9,259 nucleotides of DNA from Lamprocystis purpurea (lineage in GTDB: Bacteria > Pseudomonadota > Gammaproteobacteria > Chromatiales > Chromatiaceae). Shown piece by piece: positions 1-6,309 of the stretch. The notes under the pieces were generated by a model. That model did not search any database. It worked only from the letters and a program-made list of their open reading frames with translations, and had not been told where the DNA came from. Where the stretch lies: assembly GCA_020718945.1 (NCBI GenBank), contig DYRB01000093.1:1-9259 (forward strand), in the 5' to 3' direction. The position numbers and the translations under genes were made by a program. Within the stretch, counting starts at the first letter, position 1. Every line of letters begins with the position of its first letter.

Positions 1-1
1 G

Positions 2-86
2 TGGACCCCGAAAACCGGACAGTAGTTTAAGCTAGCCGCCTAATCGAAGGGGTCATGTAGAGATGGGTGAAGCGAAACGTACTTTA
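2..86 (+). mobile_element. Possible remnant of an IS3-family insertion sequence end
   Basis: Bases 2-21 read TGGACCCCGAAAACCGGACA, which resembles the terminal inverted repeats I remember for IS3-family elements. An ATG at 63 opens with residues MGEAKRT, similar to the first residues of IS3 OrfA proteins, and the distance from end to start fits that family. The frame then continues as Gly/Pro-rich sequence with no helix-turn-helix, so the element would be cut off within about 25 bases of its start codon. The right boundary is a guess. The other IS end and the transposase core are not in the window. Confidence 0.35.
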
Positions 87-143
87 GGGTCTTTGACTGG
101 ACGGGCCCCGCCCCTCGCAGTACCCGCAGGCTACAAACGCGAA

Positions 144-185
144 GGGGGTACCAGCCGGGCCCTGCAGGGCCTGCCTGGTGCCCCC
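144..185 (-). terminator. Long hairpin downstream of the prolyl isomerase gene
   Basis: Arms GGGGGTACCAG (144-154) and CTGGTGCCCCC (175-185) pair over 11 positions with one wobble. They enclose a perfect 14-base palindrome at 158-171 (GGCCCTG/CAGGGCC). The structure lies 37 bases beyond the stop codon of the leftward operon's last gene, where a terminator is expected. On the minus strand it is followed only by a weak T-rich stretch (TTCGCGTTTG), so it is not a textbook intrinsic terminator. It may act with Rho or simply stabilise the mRNA end. Confidence 0.4.
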
Positions 186-222
186 TGGGGCCGACCGATA
201 CCGGGCTGGGCCCGGGTCGCGA

Positions 223-1194
223 CTACTTCTTGGCCGGTTCGGCCTTGGGCTGGGCGGGCGCGGCGGCCTCGGCCGGGACCTCCTTGAGCTTCACCACGGA
301 CTCATTGAGTTCCAGCTTGGCCGCCTGGCGCAGGGCGCCGACCTTCTCGGCGAGCTTGGCACGCTGGTAGCCGGCGACCAACTGGGGCTTGGCCTCCTCC
401 AGGGTCGGCGGGGTGGCGGTACGGCTGTCCTCCAGCAGGATCACATGCCAGCCGAACTTGGTCTTGACCGGGGCCTTGGTGTAGGCGCCCTTCTTCAAGG
501 TGGCCACGGCGTCGGAGAAGGGCTTGTTGTCGATCTGGGCCGCGGTGAACCAGCCGAGATCCCCGCCGACCTTGGCATTGGGGCCGGTGGAGTGCTTCTT
601 GGCCAATTCGGCAAAGTCCCCGCCCTTGTCCAGATCGGCGACGAGCTTCTTGGCCTCGGCCTCTTCCTTGACCAGGATGTGGCGGGTCTTGTACTGGGTC
701 TCGCCGAGCTGCTTGACCAGCTCGTCGTAGCCCTTCTTCAGGTCAGCCTCGGTGGGCTGAAACTCCTGGGCCATGGCCTGGATGGCCACGCTGGACAGCA
801 GCCGCAGGCGCTGGGTCTCCAGGCCCACCTGCACGTCGTGCCGGTCGGTGAGCTTCAGGGCCTGGGCCTGCTGGGCTGTGACCACCAGGTTGATGAACTC
901 GTTGAAGGCCTGCTGCTGCATCTCCGGGCTGTCCTGGGTCTGGGTCTGCTGGAGACGCTCGAAGTAGAACAGGCGGAACATGTCCAGGGAGTACGGGACC
1001 CCGTTGACGGTCGCCAGGGTAACATCGGCGGCCGGGGTCTCGGCCAGGGCAGGCGCGGCGGCAGCCGGGGCAGGGGCAGCAGCGGCGGCGGGCTTGGGGG
1101 CAGCGGCGGCGGCGGGCTTGGGGGCATCGGCGGCGTGCAGGCCACCGGCAGTCAGGGCCGCGCAAAGGGCCAACGGAAGGTGAAGGGTCTTCAT
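223..1194 (-). CDS. Exported parvulin-type peptidyl-prolyl cis-trans isomerase (PpiC/SurA-like)
   Basis: This 323-aa protein should catalyse prolyl bond isomerisation in proteins folding in the periplasm. Residues 1-21 form a signal peptide with a likely cut after LHA; C11 lacks a proper lipobox. Residues 22-55 are an Ala/Pro/Lys linker with repeated APKPAAAA units. Residues about 58-165 are a helical SurA-like chaperone region (VNGVPYSLDMFR). Residues 168-258 are the parvulin domain: YKTRHILV with H172, the GGDLGWF motif, and FGWHVILL with H250. A charged Ala/Lys/Pro tail follows. The ATG has AGGAA 10 bases upstream. The gene closes the leftward operon 59 bp after yciI. The exact orthologue (PpiC, PrsA-like or another) cannot be fixed, so no symbol is given. 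Confidence 0.93.
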   Translation of the reverse strand: MKTLHLPLALCAALTAGGLHAADAPKPAAAAAPKPAAAAAPAPAAAAPALAETPAADVTLATVNGVPYSLDMFRLFYFERLQQTQTQDSPEMQQQAFNEFINLVVTAQQAQALKLTDRHDVQVGLETQRLRLLSSVAIQAMAQEFQPTEADLKKGYDELVKQLGETQYKTRHILVKEEAEAKKLVADLDKGGDFAELAKKHSTGPNAKVGGDLGWFTAAQIDNKPFSDAVATLKKGAYTKAPVKTKFGWHVILLEDSRTATPPTLEEAKPQLVAGYQRAKLAEKVGALRQAAKLELNESVVKLKEVPAEAAAPAQPKAEPAKK

Positions 1195-1253
1195 GGGACT
1201 GAGGTTCCTTTGGGTCGAGGTTGGGGGAGAAATGTGCCCGGCGGCTCGGGCCG

Positions 1254-1556
1254 CTAGGCCGGGAATACCTTGAGGAAGGGCTTGACCGTCACCTCGGCAT
1301 AGACGCCGGCGGCCACATAGGGGTCGGCGCCCGCCCAGGCGCGGGCCGCTTCCAGGTCGGGGAATTCGGCCACCACCAGGGAGCCGGTGAACCCGGCGGG
1401 CCCAGGGGCCTCGCTGTCGATGGCCGGGTGGGGCCCGGCGATGAGCAGCCGGCCCTCCCCCTGCAGGGCCTTGAGCCGCTCCAGGTGGGCCGGGCGGGCG
1501 GCCAGGCGGGCGGCCAGGCTGTCGGGGTGATCACTGGCGATGATGGCGTAGTACAA
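1254..1556 (-). CDS. yciI: YciI family protein
   Basis: This 100-aa protein matches E. coli YciI as I remember it over almost the whole length: RPAHLERL with H24, GRLLIAGPHPAIDS, GFTGSLVVAEF and DPYVAAGVY followed by VKPFLKVF. YciI is a small dimeric ferredoxin-like fold with a conserved His/Asp pocket; no physiological reaction is established, so none is claimed. The start codon is TTG. I accept it because alignment with E. coli YciI begins exactly there, because GGAG lies 10 bases upstream inside the end of yciB, and because the yciB stop codon is one base away, which suggests coupled translation. The yciB-yciI neighbourhood is common in gammaproteobacteria. Confidence 0.95.
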   Translation of the reverse strand: MYYAIIASDHPDSLAARLAARPAHLERLKALQGEGRLLIAGPHPAIDSEAPGPAGFTGSLVVAEFPDLEAARAWAGADPYVAAGVYAEVTVKPFLKVFPA

Positions 1557-1557
1557 G

Positions 1558-2232
1558 TCAGTGGGTCTCCGGGGCTTGGTCGTCGTCCTTGATGTGCCGA
1601 GCCAGATAGAAGCCCTGGGCGACGACGAAGAGAATAGTCAGGCCCATCATACCGAAGAGCTTGAAGTTGACCCAGGTCTCTTCCCGCACCTGGGCGTCCT
1701 GGCATTGGACGAGCAGGGCACCGGTGAAGGTCTCGACGCACTTGGCCAGGTCCACCTCGGCGCTCCCGCTGGCGGCGATCAGGGCCTGCTGGGCCTGGTA
1801 GAAGCCGCTGTAGACGTAGACCACATAGAGATTGGCCAGGCCGGAGAAGACGAAGAACAGCACCCACAGCCAGTTGAGCCTGGACCAGATGGGGGCCGGC
1901 ACCTCGATGGCGTGGCTCATCATACGTTCGATGAGCGGCTTGCCGCCGATCCAGACACTGCCGAGAAAGGCGGCGGCGAAGAGCCAGTTGACCAGGGTCG
2001 GCTTCCACATGACGAAGATCGGGTCGTGCAACGCAATGGTCATGCCGCCGAAGACCACCAGCAGACCCAGGGTGACCAGGAGCATGGTCTCGACGTGCCG
2101 GTGGCGGTGCCAGGCCCAGGCGACCTGGGCCAGGGCGGCGGCGATGGCCACGCCGGTGGCGACATAGATGCCCGCGACCTTGTAGGCGACGAAGAACAGC
2201 AGGATGGGGAGGAAGTCGATCAGGAATTTCAT
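1558..2232 (-). CDS. yciB: Inner membrane septation/envelope protein YciB (IspZ)
   Basis: YciB is an inner membrane protein linked in E. coli and Shigella to envelope synthesis and septation. This 224-aa version keeps the family blocks: MKFLIDFLPILLFFVAYK, VFGGMTIALHDPIF, WKPTLVNWLFA, GGKPLIERMM, WSRLNWLWVLFF and ETWVNFKLFG. About five membrane segments are visible. The charged C-terminal tail and the Lys/Arg-rich loop near residues 98-110 suggest a cytoplasmic C-terminus. Odd feature: between the last two membrane segments, residues about 142-186, there is a loop some 40 residues longer than in E. coli, holding C165 and C177; it should face the periplasm. The likely promoter lies about 100 bp upstream. 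Translation probably couples to yciI. Confidence 0.95.
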   Translation of the reverse strand: MKFLIDFLPILLFFVAYKVAGIYVATGVAIAAALAQVAWAWHRHRHVETMLLVTLGLLVVFGGMTIALHDPIFVMWKPTLVNWLFAAAFLGSVWIGGKPLIERMMSHAIEVPAPIWSRLNWLWVLFFVFSGLANLYVVYVYSGFYQAQQALIAASGSAEVDLAKCVETFTGALLVQCQDAQVREETWVNFKLFGMMGLTILFVVAQGFYLARHIKDDDQAPETH

Positions 2233-2259
2233 GCAGGGGTCTCAGGGAAGTACGCCGCC

Positions 2260-2316
2260 GGTCGGGTGTCGATGGCGGGGGGCCGGTGGGCCAGGGGTCC
2301 GATCCCGCACCCGACC
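2260..2316 (-). repeat. Inverted repeat in the yciB leader
   Basis: The perfect 9-base arms GGTCGGGTG (2260-2268) and CACCCGACC (2308-2316) face each other across 39 bases of G-rich DNA. They lie between the predicted promoter and the yciB start, so the transcript could fold into a stem here, ending about 28 bases before the ATG. High GC makes chance palindromes common, so a regulatory role is only a possibility. Confidence 0.3.
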
Positions 2317-2332
2317 CGGGCTTGGGGCGCCC

Positions 2333-2361
2333 ATTGACCGCGAACCGGGGCCCTCTGTCAA
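2333..2361 (-). promoter_or_regulatory. Predicted sigma-70 promoter for yciB-yciI-prolyl isomerase
   Basis: On the minus strand a perfect -35 hexamer TTGACA (2361-2356) is followed by a 17-base spacer and GTCAAT (2338-2333) as a weak -10 with three of six consensus bases. Transcription would begin near 2326, giving a leader of about 95 bases. The site sits in the 169-bp gap between the 251-aa gene and yciB, where a separate promoter would be useful. Confidence 0.45.
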
Positions 2362-2401
2362 CCCGGGCGAGGGCAATCCGGTGGCCCGGGCCGCCCGGCG
2401 G

Positions 2402-3157
2402 TCAATGCAGGGTGCGCGGGCCGCACCAAAGATCGGCGTAGCGCTGCACCAGGACCCTGACCCTGGGGGGGTAGTTCAAAACATCCATCTGCCCCATGGC
2501 CTCGCGGAAAAAGGCCGGGGCATCCCCGGGCAGGGCCTCACCGAGGGTGTCGAAGGCGGCCTCCATCAGGTCCGGGCGGTGGCTGCGGGTGGCGACAATG
2601 GCCCGATTGAGCACCAGGACCCGCCAGGGCCGGGTGGCATCCGTCGGGTCGCCGGCCTGGGCGACCTTGGGGCTCAGGCCGTCCATGACCTCGCTCATCA
2701 GGCCGTAGAGCCCGGCCAGGTCCTCGGGCGCCTTGAGGCCATTGGCCAGGGCCGCCGCGGCGCTGACCACCGGGGCCGCCCGGGTCAGCTCGGCGCCGCG
2801 ACGGGCGGCCCAGCAGGCCAGCGGCAGGGTCAGGGCCTCCACCTGGCGGGCCTGCCGGGGCAGCCGCAGGCCCTCGGCCAGGGCGGCGAGGCGGGACAGC
2901 AGGTCGATGCCGTGGTCGGCCAGGTTGCCCAGGTCCGGGGCCCCGGGCTGCGGGGCCCCGGGCTGCGGGGCCGCGCCGACCGGGTCGGCCTGGTCCAGGG
3001 CGGCGAGCAGGTGTTGCAGGGCCTCGCACAGGCCCGTTGGGTCCGCCACCGCCACTGTGCCGGCCTCGTATTGGGCGTCGTCCCAGCCCTGCGCCAACTC
3101 CTCGCAGAGCCGGCGCGCCTCCTGGGCGACGTGAGCGATGTCGATGGGTGGGAGCAT
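2402..3157 (-). CDS. Unrecognised 251-aa soluble protein, first gene of the leftward group
   Basis: I do not recognise a family. The protein has no signal peptide and no convincing membrane segment, is rich in Ala and Leu, and looks mostly helical. Residues 1-60 hold an acidic helical region (EARRLCEELAQGWDDAQYE). Residues about 62-76 are a flexible Pro/Gly stretch from a 15-bp tandem repeat. The C-terminal third looks best conserved in character: a block around WRVLVLNRAIVATRSHRPD, then DAPAFFREAMGQMDVLNYP and VLVQRYADLW. That block is the part to use in homology searches. Reading-frame bias and the lack of a competing ORF with family signatures support real coding. The ATG lies 9 bases from a TAGAAT hexamer and has no Shine-Dalgarno. 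A 169-bp gap with its own promoter separates it from yciB. Confidence 0.75.
   Translation of the reverse strand: MLPPIDIAHVAQEARRLCEELAQGWDDAQYEAGTVAVADPTGLCEALQHLLAALDQADPVGAAPQPGAPQPGAPDLGNLADHGIDLLSRLAALAEGLRLPRQARQVEALTLPLACWAARRGAELTRAAPVVSAAAALANGLKAPEDLAGLYGLMSEVMDGLSPKVAQAGDPTDATRPWRVLVLNRAIVATRSHRPDLMEAAFDTLGEALPGDAPAFFREAMGQMDVLNYPPRVRVLVQRYADLWCGPRTLH
2937..2972 (-). repeat. 15-bp tandem repeat inside the 251-aa gene
   Basis: The unit GGGGCCCCGGGCTGC occurs twice in full (2937-2951, 2952-2966), with a six-base partial third copy. The 15-base length keeps the frame and encodes a repeating Gly-Ala-Pro-Gln-Pro stretch, so copy number could change the linker length without breaking the gene. 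Confidence 0.8.
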
Positions 3158-3166
3158 AGGGGCCGA

Positions 3167-3172
3167 ATTCTA
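3167..3172 (-). promoter_or_regulatory. -10-like hexamer just before the 251-aa gene
   Basis: TAGAAT on the minus strand ends 9 bases before the ATG at 3157. Transcription from it would start close to the ATG, giving a nearly leaderless mRNA, which fits the absence of any Shine-Dalgarno. No good -35 is seen at 16-18 bases. Confidence 0.28.
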
Positions 3173-3237
3173 GGCGCACTGGCGGCCGACTTGCTACCCG
3201 TGGCGCGGTGCAGAAGGCAAGATTGCGGGGTTCCCGA

Positions 3238-3243
3238 TAGAAT
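3238..3243 (+). promoter_or_regulatory. -10-like hexamer just before rnm
   Basis: TAGAAT ends 8 bases before the ATG at 3252, mirroring the hexamer on the other strand. The rnm start also lacks a Shine-Dalgarno, so a leaderless transcript is possible. No matching -35 is visible (AGGCAA lies at 17-base spacing). Confidence 0.28.
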
Positions 3244-3251
3244 AGCCCGCC

Positions 3252-4163
3252 ATGTCTCCCGACCTGCACACCCATTCCACTGCCTCCGACGGCACCCTGA
3301 CCCCGACCCTGCTCCTGGAGCGGGCGGCAGCGGCAGGCGTCCAGGTGCTGGCCCTGACCGACCACGACACCCTCGCCGGCCTGGCGGAGGCGGCGGTGGC
3401 GGCGGCGCGCCTGGGCCTCACCCTGATCCCCGGGGCCGAGCTGTCGGTGACCTGGGCCGGGCGCACCGTCCACGTCGTCGGGCTCAACCTCGACACGCAG
3501 TGCGGGGCCCTGAATGCCGGCCTGGGGCGCATCCTGGCCTTCCGCGACTGGCGCGCCGAGGAGATCGGTCGGCGCCTGGACCGTCACGGCATCCCCGACG
3601 CCTGCGCCGGGGCCCGAGACCTGGCCCGCGGCACCCTGGTCGGGCGCACCCACTTCGCCCGGCTCCTGGTGCAGCGCGGCCTGGCGGCGAGCGAGCGGGA
3701 GGTGTTCAAGCACTTCCTGGTCCAGGGCAAGCCCGGCCATGTCCCCGGGCAATGGGCGACCCTGGAGGAGGCCCTGGGCTGGATCCGTGCCGCCGGCGGC
3801 CAGGCGGTACTGGCCCACCCGGCCCGCTACGGGCTGACCCGCACCAAGATGCTGGACCTGATCGGGGTCTTTCGCGAACTGGGCGGGGCGGCCCTGGAGG
3901 TGGTGAGCGGCAGCCACAGCAAGGACGACGCCTTCGTCTTCGCCCGCCACGCCCGAGAACAGGGCCTGCTGGCCTCCGCCGGGTCCGACTACCACGGCCC
4001 CGAGTGCCCCTGGCTGGACCTGGGGCGCCTGCCCGCCCTGCCGCCGGGGTGCACCCCGATCTGGGCGGATTGGCCGCACCTGGACCGCCCGGCGCTGGCA
4101 TTGACCCCCACTGTCGCCCCGGACCCGCCCCCGCCCCCGGGCTGGGTCCCCCTACCCGCCTGA
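3252..4163 (+). CDS. rnm: PHP-domain 5'-3' exoribonuclease, RNase AM / YciV family
   Basis: E. coli RNase AM (Rnm, formerly YciV/TrpH) trims 5' ends of rRNA precursors and degrades short oligonucleotides, using a metal-dependent PHP site. This 303-aa protein has the expected metal-binding motifs in order: DLHTHSTASDG (H6, H8, D13), LTDHDT (D37, H38, D39), GAELSV (E63), HVVGL (H74), VLAHPARYGL (H189) and GSDYHGP (D246, H248). The core EVVSGSHSKDD is also present. The Pro-rich last 30 residues are probably disordered. The start matches the family's usual N-terminus. yciO follows after 15 bases, the same pairing as in E. coli. Whether it acts on the same RNAs here is inferred from the family. 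Confidence 0.94.
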   Translation: MSPDLHTHSTASDGTLTPTLLLERAAAAGVQVLALTDHDTLAGLAEAAVAAARLGLTLIPGAELSVTWAGRTVHVVGLNLDTQCGALNAGLGRILAFRDWRAEEIGRRLDRHGIPDACAGARDLARGTLVGRTHFARLLVQRGLAASEREVFKHFLVQGKPGHVPGQWATLEEALGWIRAAGGQAVLAHPARYGLTRTKMLDLIGVFRELGGAALEVVSGSHSKDDAFVFARHAREQGLLASAGSDYHGPECPWLDLGRLPALPPGCTPIWADWPHLDRPALALTPTVAPDPPPPPGWVPLPA

Positions 4164-4178
4164 GGCGCCGCCCGGAGC

Positions 4179-4802
4179 ATGGCCCAGTTCTTTCAGATCC
4201 ACCCCACCAACCCCCAGCCCCGCCTGGTGCGGGGGGCGACGGACATACTGCGCAGCGGCGGGGTCATCGTCTACCCGACGGACTCCTCCTATGCCTTCGG
4301 CTTCCAGCTCGGGGCCAAGGACGCCATGGAGCGGGTGCGGCGCATCCGCGGCCTGGACGACAAGCACAACTTCACCCTGGTGTGTCGCGATCTGTCCGAG
4401 ATCACCACCTATGCCAGGATCGACAACCAGGCCTTCCGGGTCCTCAAGGGCCTGACCCCTGGGCCCTACACCTTCATCTTCGAGGCCACCAAGCAGGTGC
4501 CCCGGCGCATGCTCCACCCCAAGCGCAAGGGCATCGGCATCCGGGTCCCGGACAACGCCATCTGCCGCGCCCTGCTGGCGGAGCTCGATGAGCCGATCCT
4601 GAGCGCCAGCCTGCTCCTGCCCGGCGACCAGCACCCCATGACCGATCCCCAGGCCATGCGCGAGGCCTTGGACCGGCAGGTGGACCTGATCGTGGACGGC
4701 GGGGCCGGCGGCATGGAGCCGAGTACCGTGGTCGATATGACCGAAGAGCCCTACAGCCTGGTGCGCGAGGGCAAGGGTGACCCGTCGCCCTTCCAAGGCT
4801 AG
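4179..4802 (+). CDS. yciO: YciO, Sua5/YrdC/YciO family protein
   Basis: This 207-aa protein follows E. coli YciO closely as I remember it: MAQFFQIHPTNPQPRL, GGVIVYPTDSSYAFG, AMERVRRIRGL, HNFTLVCRDLSE, PGPYTFIFEATK, GIGIRVPDN, SASLLLPG and a final VREGKGD. The family shares the TsaC/Sua5 fold, which makes threonylcarbamoyl-AMP for the tRNA t6A modification. YciO is a distinct branch that, to my knowledge, does not replace TsaC in E. coli, so automatic naming as TC-AMP synthase may overstate it. It lies 15 bases after rnm and is probably co-transcribed. A weak GAGG lies 13 bases before the ATG. After its stop, 281 bases without a gene hold a repeat pair and the trpS leader. Confidence 0.95.
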   Translation: MAQFFQIHPTNPQPRLVRGATDILRSGGVIVYPTDSSYAFGFQLGAKDAMERVRRIRGLDDKHNFTLVCRDLSEITTYARIDNQAFRVLKGLTPGPYTFIFEATKQVPRRMLHPKRKGIGIRVPDNAICRALLAELDEPILSASLLLPGDQHPMTDPQAMREALDRQVDLIVDGGAGGMEPSTVVDMTEEPYSLVREGKGDPSPFQG

Positions 4803-4860
4803 GGCCGCCGAACCCCGGCGCCGCCCAGCCTGCGACCCGAGAACCTAAGAAGAGCATTTA

Positions 4861-4890
4861 AGCCGCAAATGAACGCAAATGGACGCAAAT
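4861..4890 (+). repeat. Left arm, CGCAAAT repeat pair 1
   Basis: The 30-base arm is AGC followed by three CGCAAAT heptamers separated by GAA and GGA, giving an exact 10-base period. It is identical to the arm at 7880-7909. Confidence 0.97.
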
Positions 4891-4944
4891 AGACAACGAC
4901 TTGGGCCCAGCGCCCCGCGCACGCCGCAGATAAGCCACTGAGCC

Positions 4945-4974
4945 ATTTGCGTTTTTTTGCGTTCATTTGCGGCT
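4945..4974 (-). repeat. Right arm, CGCAAAT repeat pair 1
   Basis: On the minus strand the arm is AGC, CGCAAAT, GAA, CGCAAAA, AAA, CGCAAAT. It differs from its left partner at three adjacent bases in the middle heptamer and second spacer. Confidence 0.97.
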
Positions 4975-5083
4975 GAATTGCCGTTTCCAGGATGAACCAT
5001 TTGCCCCAGGGCCCGCCGGCCGTCGGCCACGGTGACAACAGGCCCATACCAACCAATCCCTCCCGACCACAGGAACCGCACCC

Positions 5084-6301
5084 GTGACCACAGTCCCTGC
5101 CCAACACGCCCGCGTCCTGTCCGGCATGCGCCCCACCGGCCGCCTCCACCTGGGGCATTACCACGGGGTGCTGAAGAACTGGCTCAAGCTCCAGCACGAG
5201 TACGAGTGTTTCTTCTTCATCGCGGACTGGCATGCCCTGACCACCCATTACGAGGACCCCAGCCTGATCCCAGAGGCGACCCGGGACATGCTGGTGGACT
5301 GGCTGGCGGCGGGGATCAACCCCGGGGCAGCGACGCTCTTCGTGCAATCGCGGGTCCCGGAGCACGCCGAGCTGCACCTGCTCCTGTCCATGATCACCCC
5401 GCTGGGCTGGCTGGAGCGGGTGCCGAGCTACAAGGACCAGCAGGAGAGGCTCAAGGAGAAGGATCTCGCCACCTATGGCTTCCTCGGTTACCCGCTGCTG
5501 CAGAGCGCCGACATCCTGATCTACAAGGCCGGCCTGGTCCCCGTGGGCGAGGACCAGGTCGCCCATGTGGAAATGACCCGGGAGATAGCCCGGCGCTTCA
5601 ATCATGTCTACGGGCGCGAGGCCGGCTTCGAGGACCAGGCCGAGCAGGCCGCCCGCAAGATGGGCAAGAAGAACTACAAGCTGTTCGACAGGCTGCGCCG
5701 CGCCTACCAGCAGCAGGGCGACCACGAGGCCCTGGGGGTGGCCCAGGCCCTGATCGAGAGCCAGGGCAACCTGACCATCGGCGACCGCGAGCGCCTGCTG
5801 GGCTACCTGGAGGGCGGCGGTCGGGTAATACTGCCGGAGCCCCAGGCCCTGCTTACCCAGGCGTCGAAGATGCCGGGGCTGGACGGGCAGAAGATGTCCA
5901 AGTCCTACCACAACACCATTGCGCTGCGCGATGAGCCGGCCAAGATCGAAAAGGCCCTGCGCACCATGCCCACGGACCCGGCCCGGGTGCGTCGCACCGA
6001 TCCTGGGGAGCCGGACAAGTGCCCGGTCTGGCAGTTCCATCGGGTCTACACCGACAGTCGGATCCAGGCCTGGGTCCAGGAGGGGTGCCGCAGCGCCGGG
6101 ATCGGCTGTCTGGACTGCAAGCAGCCGGTCATCGACGCGGTCCTGAGCGAACTGGCCCCCATCCAGGAGCGGGCCCGGGAGTACGAGGCCCAGCCCGACC
6201 TGCTGCGCAACGTGCTCAACGCCGGCTGCGAGGCGGCCCGGGAGGTCGCCCGGGAGACCATGGACGAGGTCCGCCGGGCCATGTCCCTGGTCTCGGTCTG
6301 A
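5084..6301 (+). CDS. trpS: Tryptophanyl-tRNA synthetase, long form with Cys cluster
   Basis: TrpRS charges tRNA-Trp in the cytoplasm. This 405-aa protein carries the class I signatures HLGH (22-25, the HIGH motif) and KMSKS (270-274), plus GEDQVAHVEMTREIARRFN. About 65 residues are inserted before KMSKS relative to the 334-aa E. coli enzyme (around residues 190-262); I remember this long form from Pseudomonas. Beyond KMSKS lie C313, C335, C342 and C345, spaced C-x21-C-x6-C-x2-C. That is nearly the motif that binds a [4Fe-4S] cluster in Thermotoga maritima TrpRS, so an Fe-S or zinc site is plausible. The start is GTG, with AGGAA eight bases upstream. scpA begins eight bases after the stop. Confidence 0.97.
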   Translation: MTTVPAQHARVLSGMRPTGRLHLGHYHGVLKNWLKLQHEYECFFFIADWHALTTHYEDPSLIPEATRDMLVDWLAAGINPGAATLFVQSRVPEHAELHLLLSMITPLGWLERVPSYKDQQERLKEKDLATYGFLGYPLLQSADILIYKAGLVPVGEDQVAHVEMTREIARRFNHVYGREAGFEDQAEQAARKMGKKNYKLFDRLRRAYQQQGDHEALGVAQALIESQGNLTIGDRERLLGYLEGGGRVILPEPQALLTQASKMPGLDGQKMSKSYHNTIALRDEPAKIEKALRTMPTDPARVRRTDPGEPDKCPVWQFHRVYTDSRIQAWVQEGCRSAGIGCLDCKQPVIDAVLSELAPIQERAREYEAQPDLLRNVLNAGCEAAREVARETMDEVRRAMSLVSV

Positions 6302-6309
6302 GCCCGACC

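Larger units (their letters stand above)
4861..4974 (+). mobile_element. Empty inverted-repeat element between yciO and trpS
   Basis: Two 30-bp arms in inverted orientation, matching at 27 of 30 positions, enclose 54 bp without a coding frame of interest. The same arms recur at 7880-8286 around a small gene. As RNA the arms would form a long stem with a 54-base loop in the yciO-trpS transcript. The size and ends suggest a MITE-like or REP-like element. No clear target-site duplication is seen: the flanks are CATTTA on the left and GAATTG on the right. It could also affect termination, since the right arm has a T7 run, or mRNA stability before trpS. The mobile nature is inferred from the second copy, not shown directly. 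Confidence 0.6.

Noticed and set aside
178..1257. A 359-codon plus-strand open frame rich in Gly and Leu
   Set aside because: It is the antisense shadow of the prolyl isomerase gene, whose signal peptide and parvulin motifs are unmistakable; high GC keeps the opposite frame open.
2204..4591. A 795-codon plus-strand open frame
   Set aside because: It runs antisense to one gene and then out of frame through rnm and yciO. Its composition is Pro/Gly/Arg-rich noise with no domain.
4861..4974. A CRISPR array or replication origin iterons
   Set aside because: The repeats are inverted pairs of short phased heptamers with no unique spacers of regular size, and no cas, rep or dnaA-type context is present. 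The REP/MITE-like reading fits better.
4975..5083. A trp-type attenuator or T-box leader for trpS
   Set aside because: There is no leader peptide with Trp codons, no T-box motif and no terminator/antiterminator pair beyond the repeat arms; GTGACA at 5032 has no acceptable -10 partner.
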